A stretch of 64,000 nucleotides of DNA from PALSA-1296 sp038322815 (GCA_038322815.1 JBBQGG010000006.1:1-64000), one strand, 5' to 3'; shown: positions 25,303 through 35,010, counted from the stretch's first letter. The notes: generated by a model from the letters alone, not told the origin. Numbers and translations: made by a program.

Positions 25303-26538
25303 ATGATCCGATTCTTCCCCATTATCATTATTGTGGTAGCTTTTATTTTTTCATCAAAAGCAACTGCACAGTCTTCCGATACATCCGGTAAGATCCGTTT
25401 CTATCTTGCATGCGAAAACTGTGATTTTGATTTTATTCGTACGGAAATTTCTTATGTTGATTATGTCCGTGATCCGGCCCAAGCAGATGCACAATGCTAT
25501 GTTATAAGTGAGTCGGCTGGCAATGGAGGCTTACGCTATACCTTTACTTTCCTTGGTCATCATCGGTACGAAGGAATTACCGATACATTGAAATTCCTTC
25601 AGATGGAATCGAGCACTAAGGATGATTTCCGAATAGAAACCGTTCATACTCTTTCACTCGGGCTAATGCGGTATGTTTCTCATTCTCCCCAAGCCGGGCT
25701 TTTAAATATTAGTTACAAAGGTACGGATACCATAAGAACGCCTCCGGTCGATCCATGGGATAGTTGGGTGTTCAGCGCAGATATTAATGCCTATGTATTT
25801 GCAGAAGAACTACATGGCAATTACAATTACTGGGGATCGCTCAATGCTAATCGCACGACTTCAGATTGGAAGATCAAGTTCAGCGCATTCGGTAATTATA
25901 ATGAGAATGACTTTAAGAATCTTAACGTGGTGAGCATCTCGCGCTCAGCATCATGGAATTCTCTTGTTGTTGGAAGTATAAGCGATCATTGGTCAAGCGG
26001 ACCCTCATTTAAAATTTCTACTTCTACTTACACGAATCGAAAACTTGAAATCAGTGGGTTGTGGGGATTGGAGTATGATATTTTTCCGTATAGCGAATCA
26101 ACGTCACGCCAACTGCGGCTGCTCTATACTCTCGGTGTAGATAATTTTCAATATTTCGAAGAAACGATCTTTAGTCGCATTCATGAACTAATAGGCATTC
26201 ATAAACTTTCGGCAAGCCTAATGTTTCAGCAGCCCTGGGGTACGGCGGAATTGACACTTAGCGGTTCACAATATCTTCATGATCTGTCGAAAACGGAGTT
26301 AAATATTTTTGTTAATCTTGAACTCCGTTTGTTTGAAGGGCTTTCCTTGCGTCTTCTGGGCAGTTATGCCAGTATCCATGATCAGATTTTCCTCGCAAAA
26401 ACCGGACTTAGTGATGAGGAAATACTTTTGCAGCGGCAACAACTTGCGACAAGTTTTTCATATTACTCTTCAGTTGGCATTACGTATACATTTGGCTCGA
26501 TCTATAATAATGTGGTGAATCCGAGATTTGGGAATTAG
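25303..26538 (+). CDS. Secreted, probably outer-membrane beta-barrel protein of unknown function
   Basis: 411 residues with a signal peptide (hydrophobic to about residue 22, ATAQ). The N-terminal domain carries a pattern I associate with a hypothetical FCB family: FYLACENCDFDFIRTEI and VDYVRDPAQADAQCYVI. The rest alternates hydrophobic and polar residues, as in a beta-barrel, with many Tyr, Trp and Asn, ending near TYTFG. The two Cys in CENC may form a disulfide. No enzyme motif is seen. It stands between the HicB-like ORF and a large T9SS-type protein on the same strand. Confidence 0.65.
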   Translation: MIRFFPIIIIVVAFIFSSKATAQSSDTSGKIRFYLACENCDFDFIRTEISYVDYVRDPAQADAQCYVISESAGNGGLRYTFTFLGHHRYEGITDTLKFLQMESSTKDDFRIETVHTLSLGLMRYVSHSPQAGLLNISYKGTDTIRTPPVDPWDSWVFSADINAYVFAEELHGNYNYWGSLNANRTTSDWKIKFSAFGNYNENDFKNLNVVSISRSASWNSLVVGSISDHWSSGPSFKISTSTYTNRKLEISGLWGLEYDIFPYSESTSRQLRLLYTLGVDNFQYFEETIFSRIHELIGIHKLSASLMFQQPWGTAELTLSGSQYLHDLSKTELNIFVNLELRLFEGLSLRLLGSYASIHDQIFLAKTGLSDEEILLQRQQLATSFSYYSSVGITYTFGSIYNNVVNPRFGN

Positions 26539-26616
26539 GGGTAGAGAACTTTTTCCTTAAGAAGTGCTTTCAATAGCAGGAGTTGAGTGAGTTCCGGATA
26601 GTATTTCCGGACCATT

Positions 26617-29600
26617 ATGAACATGCACATCGGAAGCCACAGATACATTAAATATCCAGTTATATGGATTTGCGGAATGATCCTCATTCCGGTAATTATA
26701 CTTCATACGCCTTCGAATTCCCGGGCGCAATGGACTCATCTTGCTACGCATATTTTTAATTCGAATCCGGGTTCCAGCGGAGGTACATTGTATTTTAAAG
26801 ACGGAGTCTTATGGGGAGGTCTGCGTCAAATTCTCTATTCACGTGATACAGGGAAGACATGGAATGTAAGTCTCAATTCAATGACCGGTGGTGAAACCGT
26901 AATGAATTTTGATTTTTATAATTCACTGCAAGGACTCTGTCGAACGGCGAACCACCTTTATATTACCCAAAATGGCGGCGCATCATGGACTGTTCAAAAT
27001 ACACCGGGAAATCCCGGAAGTCGATATAGCATTTTTGCCGGCACTTCAAATATTATTATTAGTTTAGCCCAAGATGGGATTTATGTTTCGAATGATGTTG
27101 GTATAACATGGGCAAAAAGGTATTCGGGGTTGAATCCTAATATTGCTGCCTATAAGGATTACGGAACAATTGCCGTATTTGAAGCCTCCGCTCCAAGACT
27201 TGTAGTCTCTCATGATTTTGGACAAACTTGGATCGTAAAACCTATAGACGTAAATATTGCGGATTCTTATAGCATGCAATGGGATAAATGCGATCCGGGA
27301 TTGCTCTATCTTACTAACGAAGATTATTTCGGCCATAACCAGAATCGATCGGAGGTTTTTGGCACCGGAAATGAAGGTGATACATGGGTATCATTTATCA
27401 AAAAGCCATTCGGACTTTTTAACGGTGGAATGACAATTTCCACGACCGCTGCATATTTCCAAAGTCTGAACGAAGGAGTCTTTGTTACCACAGATAAGGG
27501 TACAACCTGGGATTCCCTCTATGGACCAAGTAATTATCCGGATACACGCTGGCTTGCTTCAATCAACAGCAAAATATTAATCGCGATCGATCAGAATGGT
27601 GATGTTTGGCAATTAAATACCGGATCGACTGGTGCCACACCAAACTTCGTAGTACCTCGAGAATTGGCTATCACGAATTGCCGATACGATTCTTTGCTTG
27701 TAAAAATCAAAGGGCTTCGATGCAAGAATTTTATCGTTCGCAATGCTTTTATTACGGGAAAGGATACATCGCTTTACAAACTGCGTACTACCGGCACACT
27801 TCCGTTAACTATCACGCCAAACAACGACGCAGATTTTATTATAAACTTTGATCCACAATATAAGGTCGGATCATATTCCGACAGTTTACATATTATTTGG
27901 GAAGATGGTGAGACAGCGGTTAGACATGACACGGTCTTTCTTTTACATACAGATGTTTCACAGGCTCTAAATGCTTGTATTGTGAGTCCGAAGGTACTTA
28001 TTTTTGATACCATTTCTCCATGCCATCCCGAGCTGGATACTATTGTGAGAATCAGTAACAATGGATGCGATACATTAACTATACTTAACCAGCCGAATCA
28101 ACTAATTGTTGGATTTACTTTTGACTCACTTAAACTTCCCTTGACTCTTCCGCCCGATAGTTCTGTGAACGTCATCTATCATTTTCGTCCAATACTTCCC
28201 GGCTGGTATCAAGCCACTTCACTTATCACAGTCAACGATAAAGGTATTGATCAATCTCTTTCTGTTTTGCTTTCCGGGTCAGCATCGCAAACTAATTTCA
28301 CCAGTGCGGGAATCGACTCGTTGATCAATTTGGATACAGTTTCATTGTGCGCTCCTAGTGCAGATTCCTCTATTACTCTCACAAATTTGAGCTGCGTTCC
28401 GATGCGTTTGATAAAGCAGTTTGTTTTATCCGGATACGGCTTTAGTATTGACTCCCTAAATTATCCGATCTCTATTCCTTCGGGGAGTTCGGTAAGGATT
28501 CCAATTCATTTTCAGCCTCTCTGGGTTGGTGTATATTCTCAAAGAGTTCAGTTTGAAGCTGATTGGACTGGCTTTGGATTACGAAAATTAGATTTACAAC
28601 TGCATGGAGTCTGTTCTGAATCTAAAGTAGGTCCAATAGTTTCAGATACATCAGTTGATTTTGGTTCAACAACAATGTGCAGTCCTTCTCGCGATACAAT
28701 CATACCCTTTTTTAACCGAAGTTGTGATACTCTTATTATTGTCTCAGGCTCAATAACAGGAACAGGATTTAGTGTAAGTAATCTTTCATTCCCAATAATA
28801 CTACCGCCGAGTAGTGGAGTGATGATCACATTTCATTATACACCTATCACAAAAGGCATCTACCAGGCAAAGATGAGATTCATGACTTTGCGGGGAGGAG
28901 GAAAGAAGCAAGAGCTTTCAATCTCTCTTATTGGCAGTACCATTTATTCCACGGCACTCCAACCGTTACCGGATCAGAATATTGATTTAGGAAGGATTGC
29001 TTACTGCGATGATGTGCGCGATACTATCATTAAAATTACCAACCAAGCGTGTGATACCTTGAAAATCATTTCAGCTCCGGGTAATCTTAGCAGTGGTTTC
29101 AGTATGGAGCCTATCTCATTGCCTCTTGCCATACCGCCCGATAGCTCTATAAATATTATTTTTCACTTTCGCCCTTCCGCTATCGGAAGCTTTACGATTG
29201 TTCCCCATTTTGAATTTGAACAGGAGTCTTTAACTACGCCGCTTGATCTATTTTTGAAATGTGATGTAGGGCCGGGCAAAAGTGTTTTCTCACTATTAAC
29301 ACCAAAGATTTCGTTTACTCCACTATCTATATGCAGCACCGATTCTGCAGAAATTATTTATACGAATTCAGGATGTGATACTCTCTATGTTACTCCTAAC
29401 GGTCTTAATGGAGATTCTGACTTTATTGCAACAACGGATATTGAGCGGGCAATGGGACGCGGTGATACGATCCATATCCGAATTCATTTTGTGCCTTCCT
29501 TAAAAGGAGGAAGATCCGCACAGTATAATCTGCATTGCCGGCATCGCTCCGGAGAAATCAAGGATACGAGCATTGCAATAACCGGAGTTGTAACTGACGG

Positions 29601-30618
29601 CTCAAAACTTCTTATATCTCAATTAACGAATATAGCTTTCGACGCGACGGGACTTTGCTCTACATCTGATTCCACTCTGCTGCTTACCAATCGAGGCTGC
29701 GATACACTCCTGATATCCGCAGCGCAATTAGTCGGAGAGGGCTTTGATATTTCAGGAGTTTCATTCCCTCTCATTGTTCCACCAAATGAAAGTTCATTAT
29801 TGCATATACTGACTATTCTTGATACAATGGGAAGAAGACCCGGATCACAAGCAAAACTAACATTTACAAGTACAAGCGACCAGCCTCTTGATCCCATTAC
29901 ACTTACTCATTCATATTTATATCCGACAAATTACCCGCTCCATTTACAAGTAGTTACTGATTCATTGAAAGCCGGAGACACTTTTATATTACGCATTCTC
30001 GCCGATAGCCTTCCGAAAGATCTTGTTCGCTTTGATGCGAAACTTACAGTAGGGAATCCTGACATGTTGTTCTTAATTCCCTCACAGAACAAGAACAGCA
30101 TTTCATTGCATGGTGACAGCATTACTATCACAGGCAATCCCATAATCTCAGAGAATACTATTCTTGCTGAATTAGCATATCGTGTTTTTCTCAGTAAGGA
30201 TAGTGTAACTGATCTGATCCTTTCAGATATTCATTTCAATCCTCTTGATTACGATTATGAAAAGTGTATGGCATTATCCTCTTCAACAAGTCAAACAGAG
30301 TTTCATCATGGATTCGAGTGCGGCGACCGCATATTGATGATGGAAATGAATGGCGGGATCACTCCCAAAATATTTTCTCTTCGTCCGAATCCTGCGCATA
30401 GAAAGATCGATCTCGATCTGAAAACTCTCACGAACGAAGATATTGATGTAAGTATTGTTGATGCAAAAGGTATGTTAGTGTTTCGAGAACTTCGACACCA
30501 TCCAAAAGGCAGAAGCGCAATGGCAATTGACGTAAGCAGTTTATCTTCCGGCGCATATTTTGTGAAACTTGATGCAGGCGGATCGCATCTCTCTACGACA
30601 TTTATTAAAGAGAAATAA
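26617..30618 (+). CDS. Large secreted protein: BNR-like N-terminus, Cys-paired ASH-type repeats, T9SS sorting domain
   Basis: 1333 residues. Signal peptide at about 15-38 (ending SRAQ). The N-terminal region (about 40-330) has BNR/sortilin-like motifs such as SRDTGKTWNV, TQNGGASW and TTDKGTTWDS, suggesting a beta-propeller. Next come about six immunoglobulin-like choice-of-anchor-D repeats (about 345-1140), most containing a paired-Cys pattern (C-x about 16-C followed by DTL, e.g. NNGCDTLTI, NRSCDTLII). The end (about 1250-1333) is a type A sorting domain with LRPNPAHRKIDLDL and SLSSGAYFVKL. It should be exported by Sec and then T9SS to the cell surface. Binding target unknown. Confidence 0.85.
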   Translation: MNMHIGSHRYIKYPVIWICGMILIPVIILHTPSNSRAQWTHLATHIFNSNPGSSGGTLYFKDGVLWGGLRQILYSRDTGKTWNVSLNSMTGGETVMNFDFYNSLQGLCRTANHLYITQNGGASWTVQNTPGNPGSRYSIFAGTSNIIISLAQDGIYVSNDVGITWAKRYSGLNPNIAAYKDYGTIAVFEASAPRLVVSHDFGQTWIVKPIDVNIADSYSMQWDKCDPGLLYLTNEDYFGHNQNRSEVFGTGNEGDTWVSFIKKPFGLFNGGMTISTTAAYFQSLNEGVFVTTDKGTTWDSLYGPSNYPDTRWLASINSKILIAIDQNGDVWQLNTGSTGATPNFVVPRELAITNCRYDSLLVKIKGLRCKNFIVRNAFITGKDTSLYKLRTTGTLPLTITPNNDADFIINFDPQYKVGSYSDSLHIIWEDGETAVRHDTVFLLHTDVSQALNACIVSPKVLIFDTISPCHPELDTIVRISNNGCDTLTILNQPNQLIVGFTFDSLKLPLTLPPDSSVNVIYHFRPILPGWYQATSLITVNDKGIDQSLSVLLSGSASQTNFTSAGIDSLINLDTVSLCAPSADSSITLTNLSCVPMRLIKQFVLSGYGFSIDSLNYPISIPSGSSVRIPIHFQPLWVGVYSQRVQFEADWTGFGLRKLDLQLHGVCSESKVGPIVSDTSVDFGSTTMCSPSRDTIIPFFNRSCDTLIIVSGSITGTGFSVSNLSFPIILPPSSGVMITFHYTPITKGIYQAKMRFMTLRGGGKKQELSISLIGSTIYSTALQPLPDQNIDLGRIAYCDDVRDTIIKITNQACDTLKIISAPGNLSSGFSMEPISLPLAIPPDSSINIIFHFRPSAIGSFTIVPHFEFEQESLTTPLDLFLKCDVGPGKSVFSLLTPKISFTPLSICSTDSAEIIYTNSGCDTLYVTPNGLNGDSDFIATTDIERAMGRGDTIHIRIHFVPSLKGGRSAQYNLHCRHRSGEIKDTSIAITGVVTDGSKLLISQLTNIAFDATGLCSTSDSTLLLTNRGCDTLLISAAQLVGEGFDISGVSFPLIVPPNESSLLHILTILDTMGRRPGSQAKLTFTSTSDQPLDPITLTHSYLYPTNYPLHLQVVTDSLKAGDTFILRILADSLPKDLVRFDAKLTVGNPDMLFLIPSQNKNSISLHGDSITITGNPIISENTILAELAYRVFLSKDSVTDLILSDIHFNPLDYDYEKCMALSSSTSQTEFHHGFECGDRILMMEMNGGITPKIFSLRPNPAHRKIDLDLKTLTNEDIDVSIVDAKGMLVFRELRHHPKGRSAMAIDVSSLSSGAYFVKLDAGGSHLSTTFIKEK

Positions 30619-30629
30619 TGTAATACTAA

Positions 30630-31112
30630 CTAACGAAGTGTAATCTCATTTGTCCGTATCTCTCGTAAAATTCTGAGCCTGTTATCGCTTGTTCTCAACC
30701 GCATATCAATGCCGATCGTGATCGCTTCGGCAGTGGAATCAAAATCACGCGTTTCAAATAATAACTTCTCTCCCGGCATCAAGCTGAATCTTTCAATTCC
30801 GTTTCCTGAAAAACCTAAATCACTGTCTTTCCATTTTCCATTCTTTCTTTCCTGCAAAGAGAATATTGCATGGATGTATTTCTTTTCCTTCAATGTCACA
30901 GTATCATATGCAAGGATCCAGAACGTGCTATCCGTTTCATTACTGAGCGTACACTCAACAAATTTGACTGTATCTTTAATGTAAAATCTATTGAAAGTAA
31001 AGGACAAGTCTTTGTCAGCCTTTACTGTTTTTATTGGTGCTTGAATCGAACTCTTACTTACAGAGACAATACACAACAGGCAACTAAGCAAGATAAGGAA
31101 TTTTTCTTTCAT
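30630..31112 (-). CDS. Small secreted protein of unknown function
   Basis: 160 residues with an N-terminal signal (MKEKFLILLSCLLCIVSVS). A lipobox-like LLC at Cys14 makes either cleavage or lipidation possible. The remainder is beta-rich, with no motif I recognise; it loosely resembles an immunoglobulin-like domain that handles an unclassified ligand. Its ATG is 2 bases from the stop of the larger minus-strand gene upstream (31115), so the two are very probably translated from one mRNA. Confidence 0.6.
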   Translation of the reverse strand: MKEKFLILLSCLLCIVSVSKSSIQAPIKTVKADKDLSFTFNRFYIKDTVKFVECTLSNETDSTFWILAYDTVTLKEKKYIHAIFSLQERKNGKWKDSDLGFSGNGIERFSLMPGEKLLFETRDFDSTAEAITIGIDMRLRTSDNRLRILREIRTNEITLR

Positions 31113-31114
31113 TC

Positions 31115-32377
31115 TCAGGTCTTTAATTTCTTCTTTTTTGCCGCGGGGAAGAGCACATTGTTCAGAATAAGTCTGTATCCCGGGCTTTGCTTATGCAGAC
31201 GTAGATCAGTGGGCGGATCATTGACAAGGTGTTGGTAATCTTCGGGATCGTGACCTCCATAAAATGCGAAGAATCCTCTGCCGTAATTAGAATAAAGATA
31301 ACGAACAAATTCTGTTCCTTGGTTTTCAGCTAATATTGTAACGTTCTTTTTGACGAAGCGTTTATGGAACATTGTTGTTTGTCCCATGAAACCTTGGATA
31401 ACATTCACATGATTCTGAGTCAGCATTGTCGGCACAGGATCAAACTTCGCACTGAAATCAAAAAGAGTGAAGTAATCATTTTCCTTGCCGCCGATCTCTG
31501 CGGGCTGTACGTCTATTTCTGAATATTCATAAACCATTGGACTTGTTTCAAGTCTATAGTTCTCGAATGCAAAAGTCTTTTTGAAATCAAGCTTTGTGGC
31601 AAAGTCGGGATCCATGGGATCTCCATCGAATACGGCATCGCAGATATCGGTACTTTCTGCGGAAAGCGCAATGTCATAACTGTCGGTTGCCGAGCACATT
31701 GCAAACATGAATCCTCCGTTTGCAACATACTCTTTAATTTTTCGGGCGACGGATTTTTTCATGTCGCTAACTTTGGAATAGCCCATTTTTTTTGCTTCAT
31801 CTTCAAGGAGGCGAACTTGCGTTTGATACCAGGGTTCGAAGCGGGAGTTTCCGTAAAATTTCCCGTACTGTCCGGTAAAATCTTCATGATGTAAATGCAG
31901 CCAATCATATTTAGCAAGCTTGCCCGAGAGAACTTCTTCATCCCAAATTTTTTCGTACGGAACTTCGGCATAATCGAGTGCCAGCGTAACGGCATCATCC
32001 CAGGGTTGAAACCCAGGCGGGACATAGACGGCAACTTTCGGCGCTTTTTCGAGCTTCACCGCATCCATATTCTTACCTTCGGATTGCACAAGAGTATAAA
32101 TGGAGCCGGCACTGGATGGATCAATCTTTTCAAAATTCACGCCGCGTATGCGGCACTCAGCAGCAAGGACATCCTGATAATCAGCAAGAAAACTTCCGCC
32201 GCGATAATTCAAAAGCCAGTCAATATTGATTCCTTTAGTCAGTGCCCAATACGTAATGCCATACGCTTTCAGGTGATCGCTTTGCTCTAAATCCATAGGA
32301 ATAAGGAGTTTAGATTGAGCAAACGTAGCGGAAGAAGCGTATAGGAATAAAAATAGTAATAATAAATTTTTTTTCAT
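31115..32377 (-). CDS. Periplasmic amidotransferase-like protein, often labelled asparagine synthetase B
   Basis: 420 residues with a clear Sec signal (ending TFAQ, residue 21). Relatives in Bacteroidota are commonly named asparagine synthetase B. I see neither the Cys2 N-terminal nucleophile of that enzyme nor its ATP-pyrophosphatase motif, so I doubt the name. The body has a flavodoxin/GATase-like pattern: KVAVYVPPGFQPWDDAVT, the segment YDWLHLHHEDFTGQYG, and an ANGGFMFAMCSATDSYD stretch where Cys follows a helix as in class I amidotransferase-like folds. FAFYGGHDPEDYQH near the C-terminus is conserved-looking. The function is unknown. It is the first gene of a pair with the 160-aa protein. 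Confidence 0.65.
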   Translation of the reverse strand: MKKNLLLLFLFLYASSATFAQSKLLIPMDLEQSDHLKAYGITYWALTKGINIDWLLNYRGGSFLADYQDVLAAECRIRGVNFEKIDPSSAGSIYTLVQSEGKNMDAVKLEKAPKVAVYVPPGFQPWDDAVTLALDYAEVPYEKIWDEEVLSGKLAKYDWLHLHHEDFTGQYGKFYGNSRFEPWYQTQVRLLEDEAKKMGYSKVSDMKKSVARKIKEYVANGGFMFAMCSATDSYDIALSAESTDICDAVFDGDPMDPDFATKLDFKKTFAFENYRLETSPMVYEYSEIDVQPAEIGGKENDYFTLFDFSAKFDPVPTMLTQNHVNVIQGFMGQTTMFHKRFVKKNVTILAENQGTEFVRYLYSNYGRGFFAFYGGHDPEDYQHLVNDPPTDLRLHKQSPGYRLILNNVLFPAAKKKKLKT

Positions 32378-32447
32378 TACTTTTATTTACGAGATTCTCG
32401 GAGATTTGATTCGAAAGCGGCTGCTATCCTACAAGGTCTTTTAGTCT

Positions 32448-32474
32448 TGAAAAGGGCGACCGGCAGTCGCCCTT
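32448..32474 (-). terminator. Terminator of the dihaem cytochrome gene
   Basis: On the minus strand AAGGGCGAC / GTCGCCCTT form a nine-pair stem with a five-base loop, followed by TTTTC. It starts 12 bases after the cytochrome stop codon. Confidence 0.75.
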
Positions 32475-32485
32475 ACGAACGAAAA

Positions 32486-33322
32486 TTAATTCCCTAATGC
32501 GGATTGGATGTATGCGATCGCGTCAGCAATTTGCTGATCGCTTAAAACATCTTTTGCATAAAATGCCATTGCAGTGGAGCCGAAGCGTACAGTTTGTGCA
32601 ACGTTATTCATATCTTTGGCAGCTTTGACCATCGGAGGTCCGATCTTTTTATCTTTTATTGTATGGCATGTGCCGCAGGACTGACTAAAAACTTTTTCTC
32701 CACTTGTTGGATCACCGGGAAGTTTCATAATGGCTTTGATCGCAGGTGCGGCAATTTTGGGATCCGGTGCTGCATCACTAAAAGTGGGAGCCCCTACCCA
32801 TTGGATCTTCAGATTTGAAGTCATCGCACCGGGTGAAGAGTTAATAGCTGTTAAATATTCATTAAGGGCATCAATATCCTCCGCGGAAAATGTTTTGTCA
32901 ATAGATTTTATATCAGCATCATATTGGAAGATTGTTGCACAAAAAGCTCCACCATAGGCATATTTTTTAAGGTCATCACCTTTATACTTCCCGTTCCATG
33001 TCGCTGTACGGCTCGTAACACCGGCAAGTGTATGGCCCTGACGTATTAGATTATCTTGTGTCTTGGAAGTCCCATCGGTATGGCAATTCGCGCAGGCAAC
33101 CTTTACTTTTCCGAGTGAAGCATTATAATAAATCAGTTGTCCTTTTTTCGCTTTATCATTTAGTGATAACCCACTCCCTGTTTGAGTCGTCTGTACAGGA
33201 GGTGTTACCTTCGTTGAATCAATTATCAGCACTACAGGTTTTTCATTTTTACAGCTTTCTAAAGAAAGCATAGAAACCAAAACAGTAAGTGCAAATATTG
33301 GAATAAAGCGGAATATTTTCAT
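32486..33322 (-). CDS. Dihaem c-type cytochrome lipoprotein
   Basis: 278 residues from MKIFRF (an upstream in-frame Met at 33391 would precede the signal peptide and is rejected). A lipobox ends LSLESCKN. Two cytochrome c domains follow, with haem-binding CANCH (about residue 76) and CGTCH (about residue 215). Likely distal Met ligands lie in the MVKAA or TAMAF segments of the second domain. The first domain carries an insertion with FCATIF and an EDIDALNEYLTAI helix typical of class I cytochromes. It should act in periplasmic electron transfer. A DUF2203 gene lies directly upstream on the same strand. Confidence 0.85.
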   Translation of the reverse strand: MKIFRFIPIFALTVLVSMLSLESCKNEKPVVLIIDSTKVTPPVQTTQTGSGLSLNDKAKKGQLIYYNASLGKVKVACANCHTDGTSKTQDNLIRQGHTLAGVTSRTATWNGKYKGDDLKKYAYGGAFCATIFQYDADIKSIDKTFSAEDIDALNEYLTAINSSPGAMTSNLKIQWVGAPTFSDAAPDPKIAAPAIKAIMKLPGDPTSGEKVFSQSCGTCHTIKDKKIGPPMVKAAKDMNNVAQTVRFGSTAMAFYAKDVLSDQQIADAIAYIQSALGN

Positions 33323-33332
33323 AAGAGATATT

Positions 33333-33719
33333 TTATAATTGTGAAATTGGTTGACGAGAGGGAAAGCCGCCTTCGATCGGATGCCAGGCAAGTATGGTTT
33401 CTTCGCCGATCATATAACATAAAAATACTTCTTCACCGTTCGCCCTGATCGTCGGAAAATCAATAAGACCTTTATTAAGATCTTTGATCTCAATTCCACG
33501 CTCATTCAACTCACGTACTTTCAAAACAAGCGCTTCCATTTCAATCGGAAAAACTTTCTGTCCGTTCGGGCCCAATCCGCCGAAATATTGATGTCGAAAA
33601 ACATCATATCCTTTGCGGTCAAGTTCGTTTTTGAGGTGTATGATGTCTTCCACGATAGGGATGACCGAATGAAGTTCGTTCTCCGCTTCAGGAAAAGTAA
33701 AATGTTTTGTATACTGCAT
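33333..33719 (-). CDS. DUF2203 family protein
   Basis: 128 residues from MQYTKHFTF, chosen because DUF2203 proteins begin at this FTxxEAExxL motif; a longer frame from 33782 would add a non-conserved stretch. The family pattern is complete: helix with EAENELHSVIPIVEDI, then VRELNERGIEIKDLNKGLIDFP and the end motif VFLCYMIGEETILAWHP. The role of the family is unknown; the final GExxIxxWHP box suggests a small ligand or protein interaction. It ends 10 bases from the cytochrome start, so co-transcription is likely. Confidence 0.85.
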   Translation of the reverse strand: MQYTKHFTFPEAENELHSVIPIVEDIIHLKNELDRKGYDVFRHQYFGGLGPNGQKVFPIEMEALVLKVRELNERGIEIKDLNKGLIDFPTIRANGEEVFLCYMIGEETILAWHPIEGGFPSRQPISQL

Positions 33720-33790
33720 AGTAATTGATGAAGAAATATAAGAGTTTATCTGTTTGAGGAGTTCCATTAGGTACAAAATCACGGTCGTTG

Positions 33791-33904
33791 CTCAATTTAA
33801 AAAAACTTTAATAATGTCATTCTGAGCGACAGCGAAGAATCTGAGATTTACCTGTAGTCGCAGAAGAATGCTCCACTCAGGATGACAATTCAAATTGAGC
33901 CACT
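33791..33904. repeat. TGTCATTCTGAG-type palindromic element with conserved flanks, copy 1
   Basis: Ends are TGTCATTCTGAG (from 33815) and CTCAGGATGACA (to 33887). Outside these, CTCAATTTAAAAAAACTTTA on the left and ATTCAAATTGAGCCAC on the right also match the copy at 58013-58141 read in reverse. The interior AGCGAAGAATCTGAGATT is shared. Confidence 0.8.
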
Positions 33905-33999
33905 ATTAAATCACTTTGTGTAAATTTTTCCGTTCTGTGCATTGTTCTTTGTATGACTCCCCAGTCAGATTATTTCAATACTTTTATCCATACCTCATT

Positions 34000-34323
34000 A
34001 TGAAGAAAATAATATTTATTGTAATTGCTGGACTTGCCATTGGATGTTCTCAGGAAAAGACGCAGACCGATACTAAAGTACCAGATACGGTCGTTGTCGT
34101 TCAGCAGCCTGCAGCACCCGTAACAACTCATCAGTCCTCAACAAGGACAACGACTACTACGTCAACAACTGCCCAAACTCCTCAGCAGAAAAAAGATGCT
34201 TTAGATAAAGCAAATGACGCATTAGATAAAGCCAACCAAACTGTCACCAAAACCGGTCAGGCAGTTGATAAAGCCGCAGAGTTAAAGAGAAAAACGGACG
34301 AACTGTTGAATAGGCCGCATTAA
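34000..34323 (+). CDS. Small low-complexity lipoprotein
   Basis: 107 residues from MKKIIFIVIAG, the only Met followed by a proper signal; a frame from 33916 would add an unrelated lead. The lipobox ends AIGC (Cys16). The mature part has a Thr/Ser-rich stretch (TTHQSSTRTTTTTSTTAQT) and then an amphipathic helix with the repeated DKANDALDKANQ motif, likely a coiled coil of the Lpp/murein-lipoprotein kind. It may tether or space the envelope. It is alone between a palindromic repeat and the yidD gene, which is convergent with it. Confidence 0.65.
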   Translation: MKKIIFIVIAGLAIGCSQEKTQTDTKVPDTVVVVQQPAAPVTTHQSSTRTTTTTSTTAQTPQQKKDALDKANDALDKANQTVTKTGQAVDKAAELKRKTDELLNRPH

Positions 34324-34328
34324 TTTTT

Positions 34329-34538
34329 TTAAGGTATCGGATCAAATCCTCCCGGATGGAGAGGATGACATTTCCCTATGCGCTTTAAGCCCATCCAGCT
34401 TCCTTTAGCGACTCCATATTTCATAATTGCCTGCGACATATACTCAGAACATGTCGGTTCAAATCGGCAGTTGTTCCCTAAATGAGGGGAGACGACCTGC
34501 TGGTAGATACGGATGAAGAATGTGAAGATATTGCGCAA
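34329..34538 (-). CDS. yidD: Membrane protein insertion efficiency factor YidD
   Basis: 69-residue protein with the full YidD signature: FIRIYQQVVSPHLGNNCRF, PTCSEYMSQAI, WMGLKRIGKCHPLHPGGFDP. The three conserved Cys (in NNCRF, PTCSEY and GKCHP) and the amphipathic N-terminal helix are intact. YidD helps YidC insert proteins into the inner membrane. It is the last gene of rpmH-rnpA-yidD, 13 bases after rnpA. The usual next gene, yidC, does not follow here. Confidence 0.93.
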   Translation of the reverse strand: MRNIFTFFIRIYQQVVSPHLGNNCRFEPTCSEYMSQAIMKYGVAKGSWMGLKRIGKCHPLHPGGFDPIP

Positions 34539-34551
34539 TGGAAAATAGGAA

Positions 34552-34989
34552 CTATGAACTGTGAAGTTTTTTCATCAGGTGTTTGGTGATCATACGAATA
34601 TCATCTTCAGTTTGTTGCCAACTATGTTCTTTTGAGGGTCTGAAATCGGCGCGAACGAGTAATAAGACCTGCATATTCTTTTCGGCAAGAAGCTCTGTTA
34701 TCTTTCCGATTTCCTCATTCTTTCTTATTGCTTCCCGTATCCATCGTTTAAGTTTATTACGCTCATGTGCCTGCTTAATAAATTTTTTCGGAGCATGAAG
34801 GAGGTAAAGAATCGGCTCAGTTTTTTCTGAAAGTGGTCGGATATAATAGATGGAGCTTAATGTTCTCGTCTGATTTCCGGAGCGGACTAATGATTTCCTT
34901 TTACCAAAAAGTTCGTCAATGTCCTTTTGCAGCCGGATCATGGAGATCGGATTCTTTGCTTTTAAGTCCTTCGGTGTCCGATTCGTCAT
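34552..34989 (-). CDS. rnpA: Ribonuclease P protein component
   Basis: 145 residues. The protein subunit supports the RNase P RNA in maturing tRNA 5' ends. The RNR signature is seen as HERNKLKRWIREAIR (about 75-89), with the N-terminal LFGKRKSLVR segment and the central beta strands (ILYLLHAPKKF) in order. The N-terminus is about 20 residues longer than the typical start near IRLQKD, so an internal Met (MIRLQKDIDELFG, residue 17) may be the true start. It lies between rpmH and yidD as in most bacteria. Confidence 0.9.
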   Translation of the reverse strand: MTNRTPKDLKAKNPISMIRLQKDIDELFGKRKSLVRSGNQTRTLSSIYYIRPLSEKTEPILYLLHAPKKFIKQAHERNKLKRWIREAIRKNEEIGKITELLAEKNMQVLLLVRADFRPSKEHSWQQTEDDIRMITKHLMKKLHSS

Positions 34990-35010
34990 ATTTGACCTGT
35001 AAAATACGAA

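Noticed and set aside
31115..32377. Name 'asparagine synthetase B' for the secreted 420-aa protein
   Set aside because: It has a signal peptide and lacks the Cys2 nucleophile and ATP-pyrophosphatase motif, so the name is probably inherited by annotation transfer.
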